A stretch of 64,000 nt of DNA from contig NZ_JAATUR010000001.1 of the NCBI RefSeq assembly GCF_011881725.1, positions 186,001-250,000 of the forward strand. Direction: 5' to 3'. A program made the translations under genes and the position numbers. The notes under the pieces were generated by a model, which saw only the letters and a program-made list of their open reading frames with translations, did not search any database and was not told where the DNA came from. Of this stretch, positions 39,423-48,861 are shown piece after piece; positions within the stretch are counted from its first letter, which is position 1; every line of letters starts with the position of its first letter. The DNA is from Escherichia coli (lineage in GTDB: Bacteria; Pseudomonadota; Gammaproteobacteria; Enterobacterales; Enterobacteriaceae).

Positions 39423-40409
39423 ATGTCGCACGTAGAGTTGCAACCGGGTTTTGACTTTCAGCAAGCAGGTAAAGAAGTCCTGGCGATTGAACGTGAATGC
39501 CTGGCAGAGCTTGATCAATATATCAATCAGAATTTCACGCTCGCCTGTGAAAAGATGTTCTGGTGTAAAGGTAAAGTCGTGGTCATGGGAATGGGTAAAT
39601 CGGGGCACATTGGGCGCAAAATGGCAGCAACTTTTGCCAGCACCGGTACTCCGTCATTTTTCGTCCATCCCGGTGAGGCCGCACATGGCGATTTAGGCAT
39701 GGTCACCCCGCAGGACGTGGTCATTGCGATTTCTAACTCAGGTGAATCCAGCGAAATCACAGCCTTAATCCCGGTACTCAAACGCCTGCATGTGCCGTTA
39801 ATTTGCATCACTGGTCGTCCTGAGAGCAGCATGGCTCGCGCAGCAGACGTGCATCTGTGTGTTAAAGTAGCGAAGGAGGCCTGTCCGTTAGGGCTGGCCC
39901 CAACCAGCAGCACCACAGCTACGCTGGTCATGGGAGATGCACTTGCCGTCGCCTTGTTGAAAGCACGCGGCTTTACCGCCGAGGATTTTGCACTTTCGCA
40001 TCCAGGCGGCGCACTAGGTCGTAAACTTCTGCTGCGCGTCAGCGATATTATGCATACGGGAGACGAGATCCCGCATGTCAGGAAATCAGCCAGTCTGCGT
40101 GATGCGCTGCTGGAAGTCACCCGCAAAAACCTTGGTATGACCGTCATTTGCGATGACAATATGATGATTGAAGGCATCTTTACCGACGGTGATTTACGCC
40201 GTGTCTTCGATATGGGCGTAGATGTCCGTCAGTTAGGTATTGCTGATGTGATGACGCCAGGGGGAATTCGTGTACGCCCTGGCATTCTGGCCGTTGAGGC
40301 GCTGAACTTAATGCAGTCCCGCCATATCACCTCAGTAATGGTTGCTGATGGCGACCATTTACTCGGTGTGTTACATATGCACGATTTATTGCGTGCTGGC
40401 GTAGTGTAA
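39423..40409 (+). CDS. kdsD: KdsD, arabinose-5-phosphate isomerase
   Basis: Interconverts ribulose-5-P and arabinose-5-P, the first step to Kdo. 328 residues: SIS domain (about 40-180, with VVVMGMGKSGHIGRKMA and ISNSGESSE), then two CBS domains (about 210-265 and 275-328). Start MSHVELQPGFDF is 13 bases after yrbG; 22 upstream codons are open inside yrbG but not used. Confidence 0.97.
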   Translation: MSHVELQPGFDFQQAGKEVLAIERECLAELDQYINQNFTLACEKMFWCKGKVVVMGMGKSGHIGRKMAATFASTGTPSFFVHPGEAAHGDLGMVTPQDVVIAISNSGESSEITALIPVLKRLHVPLICITGRPESSMARAADVHLCVKVAKEACPLGLAPTSSTTATLVMGDALAVALLKARGFTAEDFALSHPGGALGRKLLLRVSDIMHTGDEIPHVRKSASLRDALLEVTRKNLGMTVICDDNMMIEGIFTDGDLRRVFDMGVDVRQLGIADVMTPGGIRVRPGILAVEALNLMQSRHITSVMVADGDHLLGVLHMHDLLRAGVV

Positions 40410-40429
40410 AGATTCAAGGATAAACAACA

Positions 40430-40996
40430 ATGAGTAAAGCAGGTGCGTCGCTTGCGACCTGTTACGGCCCTGTTAGCACCGATGTGGTGGCAAAAGCAGA
40501 GAACATTCGTCTGCTGATCCTCGACGTTGATGGCGTATTGTCAGATGGCCTGATTTATATGGGTAACAATGGCGAAGAGCTGAAAGCGTTCAACGTTCGT
40601 GACGGTTATGGTATCCGCTGTGCGCTCACCTCTGATATTGAAGTCGCCATCATTACTGGACGAAAGGCTAAACTGGTAGAGGATCGGTGTGCAACGTTAG
40701 GGATCACCCATCTGTATCAAGGGCAGTCAAACAAGCTTATCGCCTTTGCCGATCTGCTGGAAAAACTGGCGATTGTCCCAGAAAACGTGGCTTACGTAGG
40801 TGATGATCTTATCGACTGGCCCGTGATGGAAAAAGTGGGCTTAAGCGTGGCCGTAGCCGATGCGCATCCGCTGTTGATTCCACGCGCTGATTATGTGACG
40901 CGCATTGCTGGCGGTCGCGGCGCGGTTCGTGAAGTTTGCGACTTATTACTCCTGGCGCAGGGCAAACTGGATGAAGCCAAAGGGCAATCAATATGA
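40430..40996 (+). CDS. kdsC: KdsC, Kdo-8-phosphate phosphatase
   Basis: Removes phosphate from Kdo-8-P before activation to CMP-Kdo. 188-residue HAD hydrolase with LLILDVDGVLSDG (nucleophile Asp in DVDGV near 32), ITGRKAKLV near 76 and YVGDDLIDWPVM near 122. The stop overlaps the lptC start (ATGA). Confidence 0.97.
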   Translation: MSKAGASLATCYGPVSTDVVAKAENIRLLILDVDGVLSDGLIYMGNNGEELKAFNVRDGYGIRCALTSDIEVAIITGRKAKLVEDRCATLGITHLYQGQSNKLIAFADLLEKLAIVPENVAYVGDDLIDWPVMEKVGLSVAVADAHPLLIPRADYVTRIAGGRGAVREVCDLLLLAQGKLDEAKGQSI

Positions 40997-41568
40997 GTAA
41001 AGCCAGACGTTGGGTTATCATTGTACTATCACTGGCGGTTCTGGTGATGATCGGCGTTAACATGACCGAGAAAGACGATACTGCACAGGTGGTCGTCAAC
41101 AACAATGATCCCACCTATAAAAGCGAGCATACGGACACGCTCGTCTATAACCCAGAAGGAGCTCTAAGCTATCGATTGATTGCTCAACACGTTGAATATT
41201 ATTCCGATCAGGCCGTTTCGTGGTTTACGCAACCAGTACTTACCACATTTGATAAGGATAAAATCCCGACATGGTCGGTTAAAGCAGATAAAGCCAAGCT
41301 AACCAATGATCGGATGCTCTATTTATATGGACACGTTGAAGTCAACGCACTCGTGCCGGACTCTCAACTTCGCAGAATCACGACGGATAACGCGCAGATC
41401 AATCTGGTGACGCAGGATGTTACCTCTGAAGACCTCGTCACGTTATACGGTACAACATTTAACTCCAGCGGTCTGAAAATGCGCGGCAACTTACGCAGCA
41501 AGAATGCCGAGCTGATTGAAAAGGTTAGAACATCCTATGAAATTCAAAACAAACAAACTCAGCCTTAA
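40993..41568 (+). CDS. lptC: LptC, LPS export protein
   Basis: 191-residue bitopic inner-membrane protein bridging LptB2FG and LptA in LPS transport. One N-terminal helix (about 7-25), then a periplasmic beta-jellyroll with YSDQAVSWFTQPVLTTFDKD. It overlaps kdsC by 4 bases and lptA by 32. Confidence 0.97.
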   Translation: MSKARRWVIIVLSLAVLVMIGVNMTEKDDTAQVVVNNNDPTYKSEHTDTLVYNPEGALSYRLIAQHVEYYSDQAVSWFTQPVLTTFDKDKIPTWSVKADKAKLTNDRMLYLYGHVEVNALVPDSQLRRITTDNAQINLVTQDVTSEDLVTLYGTTFNSSGLKMRGNLRSKNAELIEKVRTSYEIQNKQTQP

Positions 41569-42094
41569 TCTTGTGCTAGCCAGCTCACTTCTGGCCGCCA
41601 GCATTCCGGCATTTGCCGTAACCGGAGACACTGACCAACCGATCCACATCGAATCGGACCAGCAATCTCTTGATATGCAAGGCAACGTGGTCACCTTCAC
41701 CGGTAATGTCGTCGTGACTCAAGGCACCATTAAAATCAATGCCGATAAAGTGGTCGTCACCCGTCCGGGTGGTGAACAAGGCAAGGAAGTCATCGACGGT
41801 TACGGCAACCCGGCCACCTTCTATCAAATGCAGGATAACGGCAAGCCGGTCGAAGGCCATGCATCCCAGATGCATTACGAACTGGCGAAAGATTTCGTCG
41901 TGCTCACCGGTAATGCTTATCTGCAACAGGTCGATAGCAACATTAAGGGCGATAAGATCACTTACCTGGTGAAAGAGCAGAAAATGCAGGCTTTCAGCGA
42001 CAAAGGTAAGCGTGTGACCACCGTTCTGGTGCCGTCACAGTTGCAGGACAAAAACAACAAAGGCCAGACCCCGGCGCAGAAGAAGGGTAATTAA
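41537..42094 (+). CDS. lptA: LptA, periplasmic LPS bridge protein
   Basis: 185-residue beta-jellyroll protein that forms the periplasmic bridge for LPS. Signal peptide 1-27 ends SIPAFA. The OstA-type repeat starts at PIHIESDQQSLDMQGNVVTF. It begins inside lptC (32-base overlap in another frame), so translation is coupled; seven codons before MKFKTNKLS are also open. Confidence 0.97.
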   Translation: MKFKTNKLSLNLVLASSLLAASIPAFAVTGDTDQPIHIESDQQSLDMQGNVVTFTGNVVVTQGTIKINADKVVVTRPGGEQGKEVIDGYGNPATFYQMQDNGKPVEGHASQMHYELAKDFVVLTGNAYLQQVDSNIKGDKITYLVKEQKMQAFSDKGKRVTTVLVPSQLQDKNNKGQTPAQKKGN

Positions 42095-42100
42095 TTCGTT

Positions 42101-42826
42101 ATGGCAACATTAACTGCAAAGAACCTTGCAAAAGCCTATAAAGGCCGCCGCGTGGTCGAAGACGTTAGCCTGACCGTCAACTCCGGGGAGATTGTCGGTT
42201 TGTTGGGGCCAAACGGTGCCGGTAAGACCACGACTTTCTACATGGTTGTTGGCATTGTGCCGCGCGATGCGGGCAACATTATTATTGATGACGACGATAT
42301 CAGCCTGCTGCCGCTGCATGCGCGCGCGCGTCGCGGTATCGGCTATTTGCCGCAGGAAGCCTCCATTTTCCGCCGCCTCAGCGTTTACGATAACCTGATG
42401 GCGGTACTGCAAATTCGCGATGACTTGTCCGCTGAACAGCGTGAAGACCGCGCGAACGAGTTGATGGAAGAGTTCCACATTGAGCATTTGCGCGACAGCA
42501 TGGGGCAATCACTTTCCGGTGGTGAACGCCGTCGAGTAGAAATTGCGCGCGCACTGGCTGCGAATCCGAAATTTATCCTTCTCGATGAACCGTTTGCCGG
42601 GGTCGACCCGATCTCGGTTATCGACATCAAACGCATCATTGAACACCTGCGCGACAGCGGCCTGGGCGTGCTTATCACCGACCATAACGTGCGTGAAACG
42701 CTGGCTGTTTGTGAACGCGCTTATATCGTCAGTCAGGGGCATTTAATCGCTCATGGCACGCCGACAGAAATCTTACAAGATGAACATGTTAAGCGTGTAT
42801 ATCTTGGGGAAGACTTCAGACTCTGA
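42101..42826 (+). CDS. lptB: LptB, LPS export ABC ATPase
   Basis: 241-residue cytoplasmic ATPase of LptB2FGC. Walker [12 protein letters not shown] near 36-46, Q-loop PQEAS near 85, signature [13 protein letters not shown] near 138, Walker [13 protein letters not shown] near 158, switch His in LITDHNVRE near 195. It lies 6 bases after lptA and 47 before rpoN. Confidence 0.98.
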
Positions 42827-42873
42827 TAGGGTAGAAGTTTGCGACGTTTTAGCAGGAGAGTACGATTCTGAAC

Positions 42874-44307
42874 ATGAAGCAAGGTTTGCAACTCAGGCTT
42901 AGCCAACAACTGGCGATGACGCCTCAGCTACAACAGGCGATTCGTCTGTTGCAGTTGTCCACGCTGGAACTTCAGCAGGAGCTACAGCAGGCGCTGGAAA
43001 GTAATCCACTGCTTGAGCAAATCGACACTCATGATGAAATCGATACTCGTGAAACGGCGGACAGCGAAACGCTGGACACCGCCGACGCGCTCGAACAAAA
43101 AGAGATGCCGGAAGAACTGCCGCTCGATGCCAGTTGGGACACCATCTACACTGCCGGTACGCCCTCTGGCACCAGTGGTGACTACATCGACGACGAACTG
43201 CCGGTCTATCAGGGCGAAACAACACAGACCTTGCAAGATTACCTGATGTGGCAGGTCGAGCTGACGCCGTTTTCTGACACCGATCGCGCTATCGCCACCT
43301 CCATTGTCGATGCCGTTGATGACACCGGTTATCTGACTGTCCCGCTGGAAGATATTCTCGAAAGCATGGGTGATGAAGAGATCGACATCGATGAAGTTGA
43401 AGCCGTTCTTAAACGCATTCAGCGTTTTGACCCGGTCGGTGTGGCGGCGAAAGATCTGCGTGACTGTCTGTTGATCCAACTCTCCCAATTCGACAAAAAC
43501 ACGCCGTGGTTGGAAGAGGCCCGATTGATCATTAGCGATCATCTCGATCTGCTGGCCAATCACGACTTTCGCTCATTAATGCGCGTCACTCGTCTGAAAG
43601 AAGATGTGCTGAAAGAAGCCGTCAATCTGATCCAGTCACTCGATCCACGCCCCGGCCAGTCGATCCAGACCGGTGAACCAGAATATGTCATCCCTGATGT
43701 GCTGGTGCGTAAGCATAACGGCCACTGGACGGTTGAACTCAACAGCGACAGTATTCCACGTCTGCAAATTAACCAGCATTATGCCTCAATGTGTAACAGT
43801 ACACGCAACGATGGCGACAACCAGTTTATCCGCAGCAATCTGCAGGATGCCAAATGGTTGATCAAGAGTCTGGAAAGCCGTAACGATACACTACTGCGCG
43901 TCAGTCGCTGTATTGTTGAACAACAGCAAGCCTTCTTTGAGCAAGGCGAAGAATATATGAAACCGATGGTGCTGGCTGATATCGCCCAGGCCGTGGAGAT
44001 GCATGAATCGACGATATCTCGCGTGACCACGCAAAAGTACCTGCATAGTCCACGAGGCATTTTTGAACTGAAGTATTTCTTTTCCAGCCACGTCAATACC
44101 GAGGGCGGCGGCGAAGCATCCTCCACGGCGATTCGTGCACTGGTGAAGAAATTAATCGCGGCAGAAAACCCAGCGAAACCGTTGAGCGACAGTAAGTTAA
44201 CCTCTTTGCTGTCGGAACAAGGTATCATGGTGGCACGCCGCACTGTTGCGAAGTACCGAGAGTCTTTATCCATTCCGCCGTCAAACCAGCGTAAACAACT
44301 CGTTTGA
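42874..44307 (+). CDS. rpoN: RNA polymerase sigma-54 factor
   Basis: Sigma factor for nitrogen and stress promoters of the -24/-12 class. 477 residues: Gln/Leu-rich region I ([20 protein letters not shown]), acidic region II (about 50-120), core-binding region, a helix-turn-helix near 366-386, and the RpoN box [10 protein letters not shown] near 454-463. It heads rpoN-hpf-ptsN-rapZ-npr. Confidence 0.98.
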   Translation: MKQGLQLRLSQQLAMTPQLQQAIRLLQLSTLELQQELQQALESNPLLEQIDTHDEIDTRETADSETLDTADALEQKEMPEELPLDASWDTIYTAGTPSGTSGDYIDDELPVYQGETTQTLQDYLMWQVELTPFSDTDRAIATSIVDAVDDTGYLTVPLEDILESMGDEEIDIDEVEAVLKRIQRFDPVGVAAKDLRDCLLIQLSQFDKNTPWLEEARLIISDHLDLLANHDFRSLMRVTRLKEDVLKEAVNLIQSLDPRPGQSIQTGEPEYVIPDVLVRKHNGHWTVELNSDSIPRLQINQHYASMCNSTRNDGDNQFIRSNLQDAKWLIKSLESRNDTLLRVSRCIVEQQQAFFEQGEEYMKPMVLADIAQAVEMHESTISRVTTQKYLHSPRGIFELKYFFSSHVNTEGGGEASSTAIRALVKKLIAAENPAKPLSDSKLTSLLSEQGIMVARRTVAKYRESLSIPPSNQRKQLV

Positions 44308-44329
44308 CCCAACTGATAAGGAAGACACT

Positions 44330-44617
44330 ATGCAGCTCAACATTACCGGAAATAACGTCGAGATCACCGAGGCCCTGCGCGAATTTGTCACCTCAAAGTT
44401 TGCCAAACTTGAGCAATATTTTGACCGAATCAACCAGGTTTATGTTGTTCTGAAAGTGGAGAAAGTCACCCACACCTCAGATGCAACACTGCATGTTAAC
44501 GGTGGCGAAATTCATGCCAGCGCGGAAGGTCAGGACATGTACGCCGCCATTGATGGCTTAATTGATAAGTTGGCACGTCAGCTAACCAAGCATAAAGATA
44601 AATTGAAACAACACTAA
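44330..44617 (+). CDS. hpf: Hpf, short hibernation-promoting factor
   Basis: 95-residue ribosome-binding protein that converts 90S dimers to 100S particles in stationary phase. The family segment MQLNITGNNVEITEALREFV is at the start, with LHVNGGEIHASAEGQDMYAAID in the middle. It lies 22 bases after rpoN. Confidence 0.97.
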   Translation: MQLNITGNNVEITEALREFVTSKFAKLEQYFDRINQVYVVLKVEKVTHTSDATLHVNGGEIHASAEGQDMYAAIDGLIDKLARQLTKHKDKLKQH

Positions 44618-44645
44618 TTGTCCGGGCAATTAGCAAGTGCATGGC

Positions 44646-44670
44646 GGCCTGTTGTATAGCACAACAGGCC
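44646..44670 (+). promoter_or_regulatory. Perfect hairpin in the hpf-ptsN gap
   Basis: GGCCTGTTGT (44646-44655) and ACAACAGGCC (44661-44670) form a 10-bp perfect stem with loop ATAGC. There is no U-run. A second imperfect stem, GAATCTG (44692-44698) with CAGATTC (44716-44722), lies just before the ptsN ribosome site. They may give differential stability or translation in the rpoN operon. Confidence 0.65.
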
Positions 44671-44734
44671 AATTGTACGGTTAATGCTCCGAATCTGTCC
44701 CATTGTTTGGGAGGGCAGATTCTTAGGTGAAATT

Positions 44735-45226
44735 ATGACAAATAATGATACAACTCTACAGATTAGCAGTGTTCTTAACAGGGAATGTACGCGAAGCCGC
44801 GTCCACTGTCAGAGCAAAAAACGCGCACTGGAAATCATCAGCGAACTGGCGGCAAAACAACTTAGCCTGCCGCCGCAGGTGGTCTTTGAAGCTATTCTGA
44901 CGCGGGAAAAAATGGGCAGTACCGGTATTGGTAATGGCATTGCCATTCCGCACGGCAAACTGGAAGAAGATACCCTACGCGCTGTTGGCGTTTTCGTTCA
45001 GCTAGAAACACCAATTGCTTTCGATGCCATCGACAACCAGCCGGTAGACTTGCTTTTTGCCCTGTTGGTACCCGCAGACCAAACCAAAACGCACCTGCAT
45101 ACTCTTTCGCTGGTCGCGAAACGTCTGGCGGACAAAACTATCTGTCGCCGTTTACGTGCAGCCCAGAGCGATGAAGAGCTGTATCAAATCATTACGGATA
45201 CCGAAGGTACTCCGGATGAAACGTAG
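44735..45226 (+). CDS. ptsN: PtsN (EIIA-Ntr), nitrogen PTS regulatory phosphoprotein
   Basis: 163-residue EIIA-type protein; end point of the PtsP-Npr-PtsN phosphorelay, it regulates K+ transport and other targets by its phosphorylation state. Phosphorylated His73 is in AIPHGKLEE (70-78). Start MTNNDTTLQISS follows GGTGAAATT; the frame is open 17 codons further, through the leader hairpin. Confidence 0.97.
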   Translation: MTNNDTTLQISSVLNRECTRSRVHCQSKKRALEIISELAAKQLSLPPQVVFEAILTREKMGSTGIGNGIAIPHGKLEEDTLRAVGVFVQLETPIAFDAIDNQPVDLLFALLVPADQTKTHLHTLSLVAKRLADKTICRRLRAAQSDEELYQIITDTEGTPDET

Positions 45227-45271
45227 TTATTCAGTAATGTCTCTTTTAGACGTTGTGAGGAGAAACAGTAC

Positions 45272-46126
45272 ATGGTACTGATGATCGTCAGCGGACGTTC
45301 AGGCTCAGGTAAATCTGTCGCCCTGCGTGCGCTGGAAGATATGGGTTTTTACTGCGTGGATAACCTTCCCGTGGTGTTGTTACCCGATCTGGCTCGGACT
45401 CTGGCCGATCGCGAGATTTCTGCCGCCGTCAGCATTGATGTTCGCAATATGCCAGAATCGCCAGAAATATTCGAACAGGCGATGAGCAACCTGCCTGATG
45501 CTTTCTCACCGCAACTCCTGTTTCTCGATGCCGATCGTAACACGCTGATTCGTCGTTACAGCGATACGCGCCGCCTGCATCCGCTTTCCAGCAAAAACCT
45601 GTCGCTGGAAAGTGCTATCGACAAAGAAAGCGACCTTCTGGAGCCACTCCGCTCGCGCGCAGATCTGATTGTCGATACGTCTGAAATGTCCGTTCATGAG
45701 CTGGCAGAGATGCTGCGTACCCGTCTGCTGGGTAAACGCGAGCGTGAACTGACAATGGTCTTTGAATCCTTCGGCTTCAAGCATGGTATTCCTATCGACG
45801 CAGATTACGTTTTTGACGTACGTTTCCTGCCGAACCCACACTGGGATCCGAAACTGCGTCCGATGACTGGCCTTGATAAACCTGTCGCCGCATTCCTCGA
45901 CAGACACACAGAAGTACACAATTTTATCTACCAGACGCGTAGCTATCTTGAGCTATGGTTACCTATGCTGGAAACCAACAACCGTAGCTACCTGACAGTC
46001 GCCATTGGTTGTACTGGCGGGAAACACCGTTCGGTGTATATTGCAGAACAGTTGGCAGACTATTTCCGCTCACGCGGTAAAAACGTCCAGTCACGCCATC
46101 GCACGCTGGAAAAACGTAAACCATGA
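45272..46126 (+). CDS. rapZ: RapZ, RNase adaptor protein for GlmZ decay
   Basis: 284-residue nucleotide- and RNA-binding protein that presents the sRNA GlmZ to RNase E and so adjusts glmS; it senses glucosamine-6-phosphate. Walker A GRSGSGKS at 8-15, a Walker B-like LLFLDADRN near 80, and the C-terminal RNA/ligand region with [15 protein letters not shown] and [16 protein letters not shown]. It overlaps npr by 4 bases. Confidence 0.97.
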
Positions 46127-46395
46127 CCGTCAAACAAACTGTTGAAATCACTAACAAGCTGGGCATGCATGCCCGGCCTGCTATGAAACTGTTTGAATTA
46201 ATGCAGGGTTTTGACGCCGAAGTGCTTTTACGTAATGACGAAGGCACCGAGGCTGAAGCCAACAGCGTTATTGCGCTGTTGATGCTGGATTCTGCCAAAG
46301 GACGACAGATTGAAGTGGAAGCCACCGGTCCGCAGGAAGTCGAAGCGTTGGCCGCGGTCATCGCCCTCTTTAACTCAGGTTTCGACGAAGATTAA
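46123..46395 (+). CDS. npr: Npr (PtsO), nitrogen PTS HPr-like protein
   Basis: 90-residue HPr-like carrier between PtsP and PtsN. The phosphorylated His16 is in [10 protein letters not shown] (13-22); Ser-region [14 protein letters not shown] is near 50. ATGA overlap with rapZ. It is the last gene of the rpoN operon. Confidence 0.97.
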
Positions 46396-46524
46396 TCTTC
46401 GTCATTCTGACGCTTAGTTCCCCCAGATACGCACCATCCGCCCAACGGGCGAAAAAAGCACAAGTCCAAAATGCCCCATTTCTCGCAATTGTACATTTCG
46501 TGCGCTTTTCTGTAAGTATAAAAC

Positions 46525-46541
46525 CTTAAGAAAACCTTAAG
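46525..46541 (+). promoter_or_regulatory. BasR (PmrA)-type box upstream of yrbL
   Basis: CTTAAG (46525-46530), AAAAC, CTTAAG (46536-46541): two half-sites 11 bp apart, an exact fit to the YTTAAG-N5-YTTAAG pattern of BasR/PmrA sites. It is part of a perfect tandem 11-mer. Confidence 0.65.
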
Positions 46542-46548
46542 AAGTGGT

Positions 46549-46565
46549 TGTTTAGGTTTTGTTTA
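46549..46565 (+). promoter_or_regulatory. PhoP box upstream of yrbL
   Basis: TGTTTA (46549-46554), 5 bases, TGTTTA (46560-46565) is an exact PhoP direct repeat of the (T/G)GTTTA-N5-(T/G)GTTTA class, 51 bases before the yrbL start. yrbL is a known member of the E. coli PhoP regulon. Confidence 0.8.
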
Positions 46566-46615
46566 AGTTAAGTCCTCATACTGGAGACAGTCAGAAAATA
46601 CCTTCAGGAGATGGC

Positions 46616-47248
46616 ATGATTCGCTTATCTGAACAAAATCCCCTGGGCACCGGAAGACATCGGAAATGTTATGCGCATCCGGATGATGCCCAACGCTGTA
46701 TTAAGATTGTCTACCACCGTGGCGATGGTGGTGATAAAGAGATCCGCCGTGAGTTAAAGTACTATGCGCATCTTGGTCGTCGTTTGAAAGACTGGAGCGG
46801 TATTCCGCGCTATCACGGTACGGTTGAGACTGATTGCGGCATCGGTTATATCTACGACGTCATTGCCGATTTCGATGGCAAACCATCTATTACACTGAGC
46901 GAATTTGCTAAACAGTGCCATTACGAAGAAGATATCGCGCAACTGCGTCAGTTATTGAAACAGTTAAAGCGTTATTTGCAGGATAACCACATCGTGACGA
47001 TGTCGCTGAAGCCGCAGAATATCCTCTGCCACCGCATCAGTGAGTCAGAAATTATCCCTGTCGTCTGTGACAACATTGGTGAAAGCACGTTGATTCCACT
47101 GGCGACCTGGTCGAAGTGGTGTTGCTTGCGTAAACAACAGCGGCTGTGGCGACGTTTTATCGCTCACCCAGCGTTATCTGTTGCTCTGCAAAAAGAGGGG
47201 CTACCTCGTGAAAGCAAAAAGCTAACCTTCACCTCACGCGAAGCTTAA
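46616..47248 (+). CDS. yrbL: YrbL, PhoP-regulated protein of unknown function
   Basis: 210-residue protein with protein-kinase-like features: [15 protein letters not shown] resembles a Gly-rich loop, CIKIVY a Lys strand, and [11 protein letters not shown] a catalytic-loop-like segment. The function is unknown to me. Start [11 protein letters not shown] follows AGGAG; 19 open upstream codons overlap the PhoP box. The C-terminus ([16 protein letters not shown]) differs from K-12 as I remember it. The stop overlaps that of mtgA. Confidence 0.9.
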   Translation: MIRLSEQNPLGTGRHRKCYAHPDDAQRCIKIVYHRGDGGDKEIRRELKYYAHLGRRLKDWSGIPRYHGTVETDCGIGYIYDVIADFDGKPSITLSEFAKQCHYEEDIAQLRQLLKQLKRYLQDNHIVTMSLKPQNILCHRISESEIIPVVCDNIGESTLIPLATWSKWCCLRKQQRLWRRFIAHPALSVALQKEGLPRESKKLTFTSREA

Positions 47249-47973
47249 TACAGCTGGTGTTGCCGCATAAACGACTCACCGCCCAACTGATGCATTTGCC
47301 GTAAAATCCACGCCTGACGGCTACGCACGTAGCCTGACGGTGCGGAAGCATTAAAACGTAGTGGGCTCGGCAACACTGCCGCCAGTAACGCCGCTTCCGA
47401 CTGGGTGAGCTTACTGGCTGGTTTATGAAAATAACGTTGTGCCGCAGCTTCAACGCCAAACACACCATCACCAAATTCAGCGATATTCAGGTAAACCGTC
47501 AGGATGCGCTTTTTGCTCCAGACCGTTTCTATCCCCAGCGTTAATCCGGCTTCCAGCCCTTTTCGTACCCAGCTACGCCCATCCCATAAAAAGAGATTTT
47601 TGGCTGTCTGCTGCGAAATTGTTGATGCGCCGCGAATGCGGTTATCATTGTGCTCGTTGTGCGTCAGGGCTTTCTCAATGGAAGCGACATCAAAGCCCCA
47701 GTGCTCGGGGAATTTCTGATCTTCTGCGGCAATCACTGCCAGCCCCATCCACGGCGAGATTTGATCCATACTGACCCAATCAGAATGCGCCATGTAACGA
47801 AAGTTACCGTGCAGCCAGGCACTTAGCTGTCGCTCGGCCATCACCGCAGAGAACGGGACTGGCGCTATACTAAACAGCGCTATCCCCCCGCCCCAAAACA
47901 CAACGAGGATAATCACTAACCGCAGAATGAAACGGCGGACGAAACCGAACGCCGTTACGCGACGTTTGCTCAT
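47245..47973 (-). CDS. mtgA: MtgA, monofunctional peptidoglycan glycosyltransferase
   Basis: 242-residue GT51 enzyme polymerising glycan strands from lipid II. One membrane helix (about 13-37), then the catalytic Glu in [15 protein letters not shown] near 88 and the motif [16 protein letters not shown] near 120-135. The stop overlaps yrbL (convergent) and the start overlaps elbB by 4 bases. Confidence 0.96.
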   Translation of the reverse strand: MSKRRVTAFGFVRRFILRLVIILVVFWGGGIALFSIAPVPFSAVMAERQLSAWLHGNFRYMAHSDWVSMDQISPWMGLAVIAAEDQKFPEHWGFDVASIEKALTHNEHNDNRIRGASTISQQTAKNLFLWDGRSWVRKGLEAGLTLGIETVWSKKRILTVYLNIAEFGDGVFGVEAAAQRYFHKPASKLTQSEAALLAAVLPSPLRFNASAPSGYVRSRQAWILRQMHQLGGESFMRQHQLY

Positions 47974-48623
47974 TCAGCCAGAACCAGCACGCGGGAAACC
48001 AGCTTATCAATGCCGCTTGCTGCTTCCGCAATGTTCTGTGCCAACATATATGCAGGCGTGGTGACAATCTTATTGTCTTCATCAACGACAATATCATCGA
48101 CCGGACATGGCACATGTTCTGCGCCCATCTCTTCCAGTACTTCTGCTGTATCGATATCTGTGCCGATGGTCAAACGCAGCGGGAAATTGAAGATTTTCGG
48201 CAACATTGCCGGGGCAATGCACATAAAGCCAAGCGGTTTTCCGGCCTGATGCATTGCTTGCGTCAGCGCCTTTAATTCACGGTCAACGGTGCATTCACTG
48301 CCAAGACTGGCAAAATTGCTTAAATTCTTTGCCGCGCCAAATCCGCCCGGCACAATTAACGCATCAAGTTCGGCGGCATCAGCCTGCGCCAGAGGACGGA
48401 TCGCACCACGCGTAATACGCGCCGCTTCAATCAACACATTGCGCGTTTCCGCCATTGCTTCACCGGTTAAATGGTTGATGACATCAACCTGCTGCTTATC
48501 TGGAGCAAAACAAACTGCCTGCGCGCCGCTGCGTGATATCGCTAATAACGTCAACACCGCTTCATGAATTTCAGAACCGTCATAGACGCCGCATCCGCTC
48601 AGAACTACGCCAATTTTCCTCAT
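47970..48623 (-). CDS. elbB: ElbB (GlxIII), DJ-1/PfpI-family glyoxalase-like protein
   Basis: 217-residue protein of the DJ-1/PfpI superfamily, reported to have low glyoxalase activity and to influence isoprenoid production. The nucleophile Cys is in [10 protein letters not shown] near 135, with [16 protein letters not shown] at the N-terminus. Start ATG at 48623 ([10 protein letters not shown]); three more codons (MIT) are open. It overlaps mtgA by 4 bases. Confidence 0.95.
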   Translation of the reverse strand: MRKIGVVLSGCGVYDGSEIHEAVLTLLAISRSGAQAVCFAPDKQQVDVINHLTGEAMAETRNVLIEAARITRGAIRPLAQADAAELDALIVPGGFGAAKNLSNFASLGSECTVDRELKALTQAMHQAGKPLGFMCIAPAMLPKIFNFPLRLTIGTDIDTAEVLEEMGAEHVPCPVDDIVVDEDNKIVTTPAYMLAQNIAEAASGIDKLVSRVLVLAE

Positions 48624-48740
48624 TGTTATCATCCTTTCGCAATTGACTGAAATACATTAATTTTTTTAATAAAAACGCTATACATCACACATTCAACTGA
48701 TTCATGTAACAAATCATTTAAGATTTGCTATCTTAACTGC

Positions 48741-48861
48741 ATGCGGCCTGAAAAACAGTGCTGTGCCTTTGTTACTTATCATAAAAATTTACGGCGCAGC
48801 CAAGGTTTCCCTGGTGTTGGCGCAGTATTCGCGCACCCCGGTTTAGCCGGGGTCATTTTTT
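48741..48861 (+). ncRNA. arcZ: ArcZ, Hfq-dependent small RNA
   Basis: 121-base sRNA between arcB and elbB that activates rpoS and represses flhDC and other mRNAs. The conserved 3' seed TTTCCCTGGTGTTGGCGCAG is intact; the terminator is ACCCCGG-tttag-CCGGGGT followed by six T. A TATCTT -10 lies at 48729-48734. Compared with K-12 from memory, several bases differ in the 5' half and in the terminator loop, while the seed is unchanged. Its 3' end overlaps the last codons of arcB on the other strand. Confidence 0.92.
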
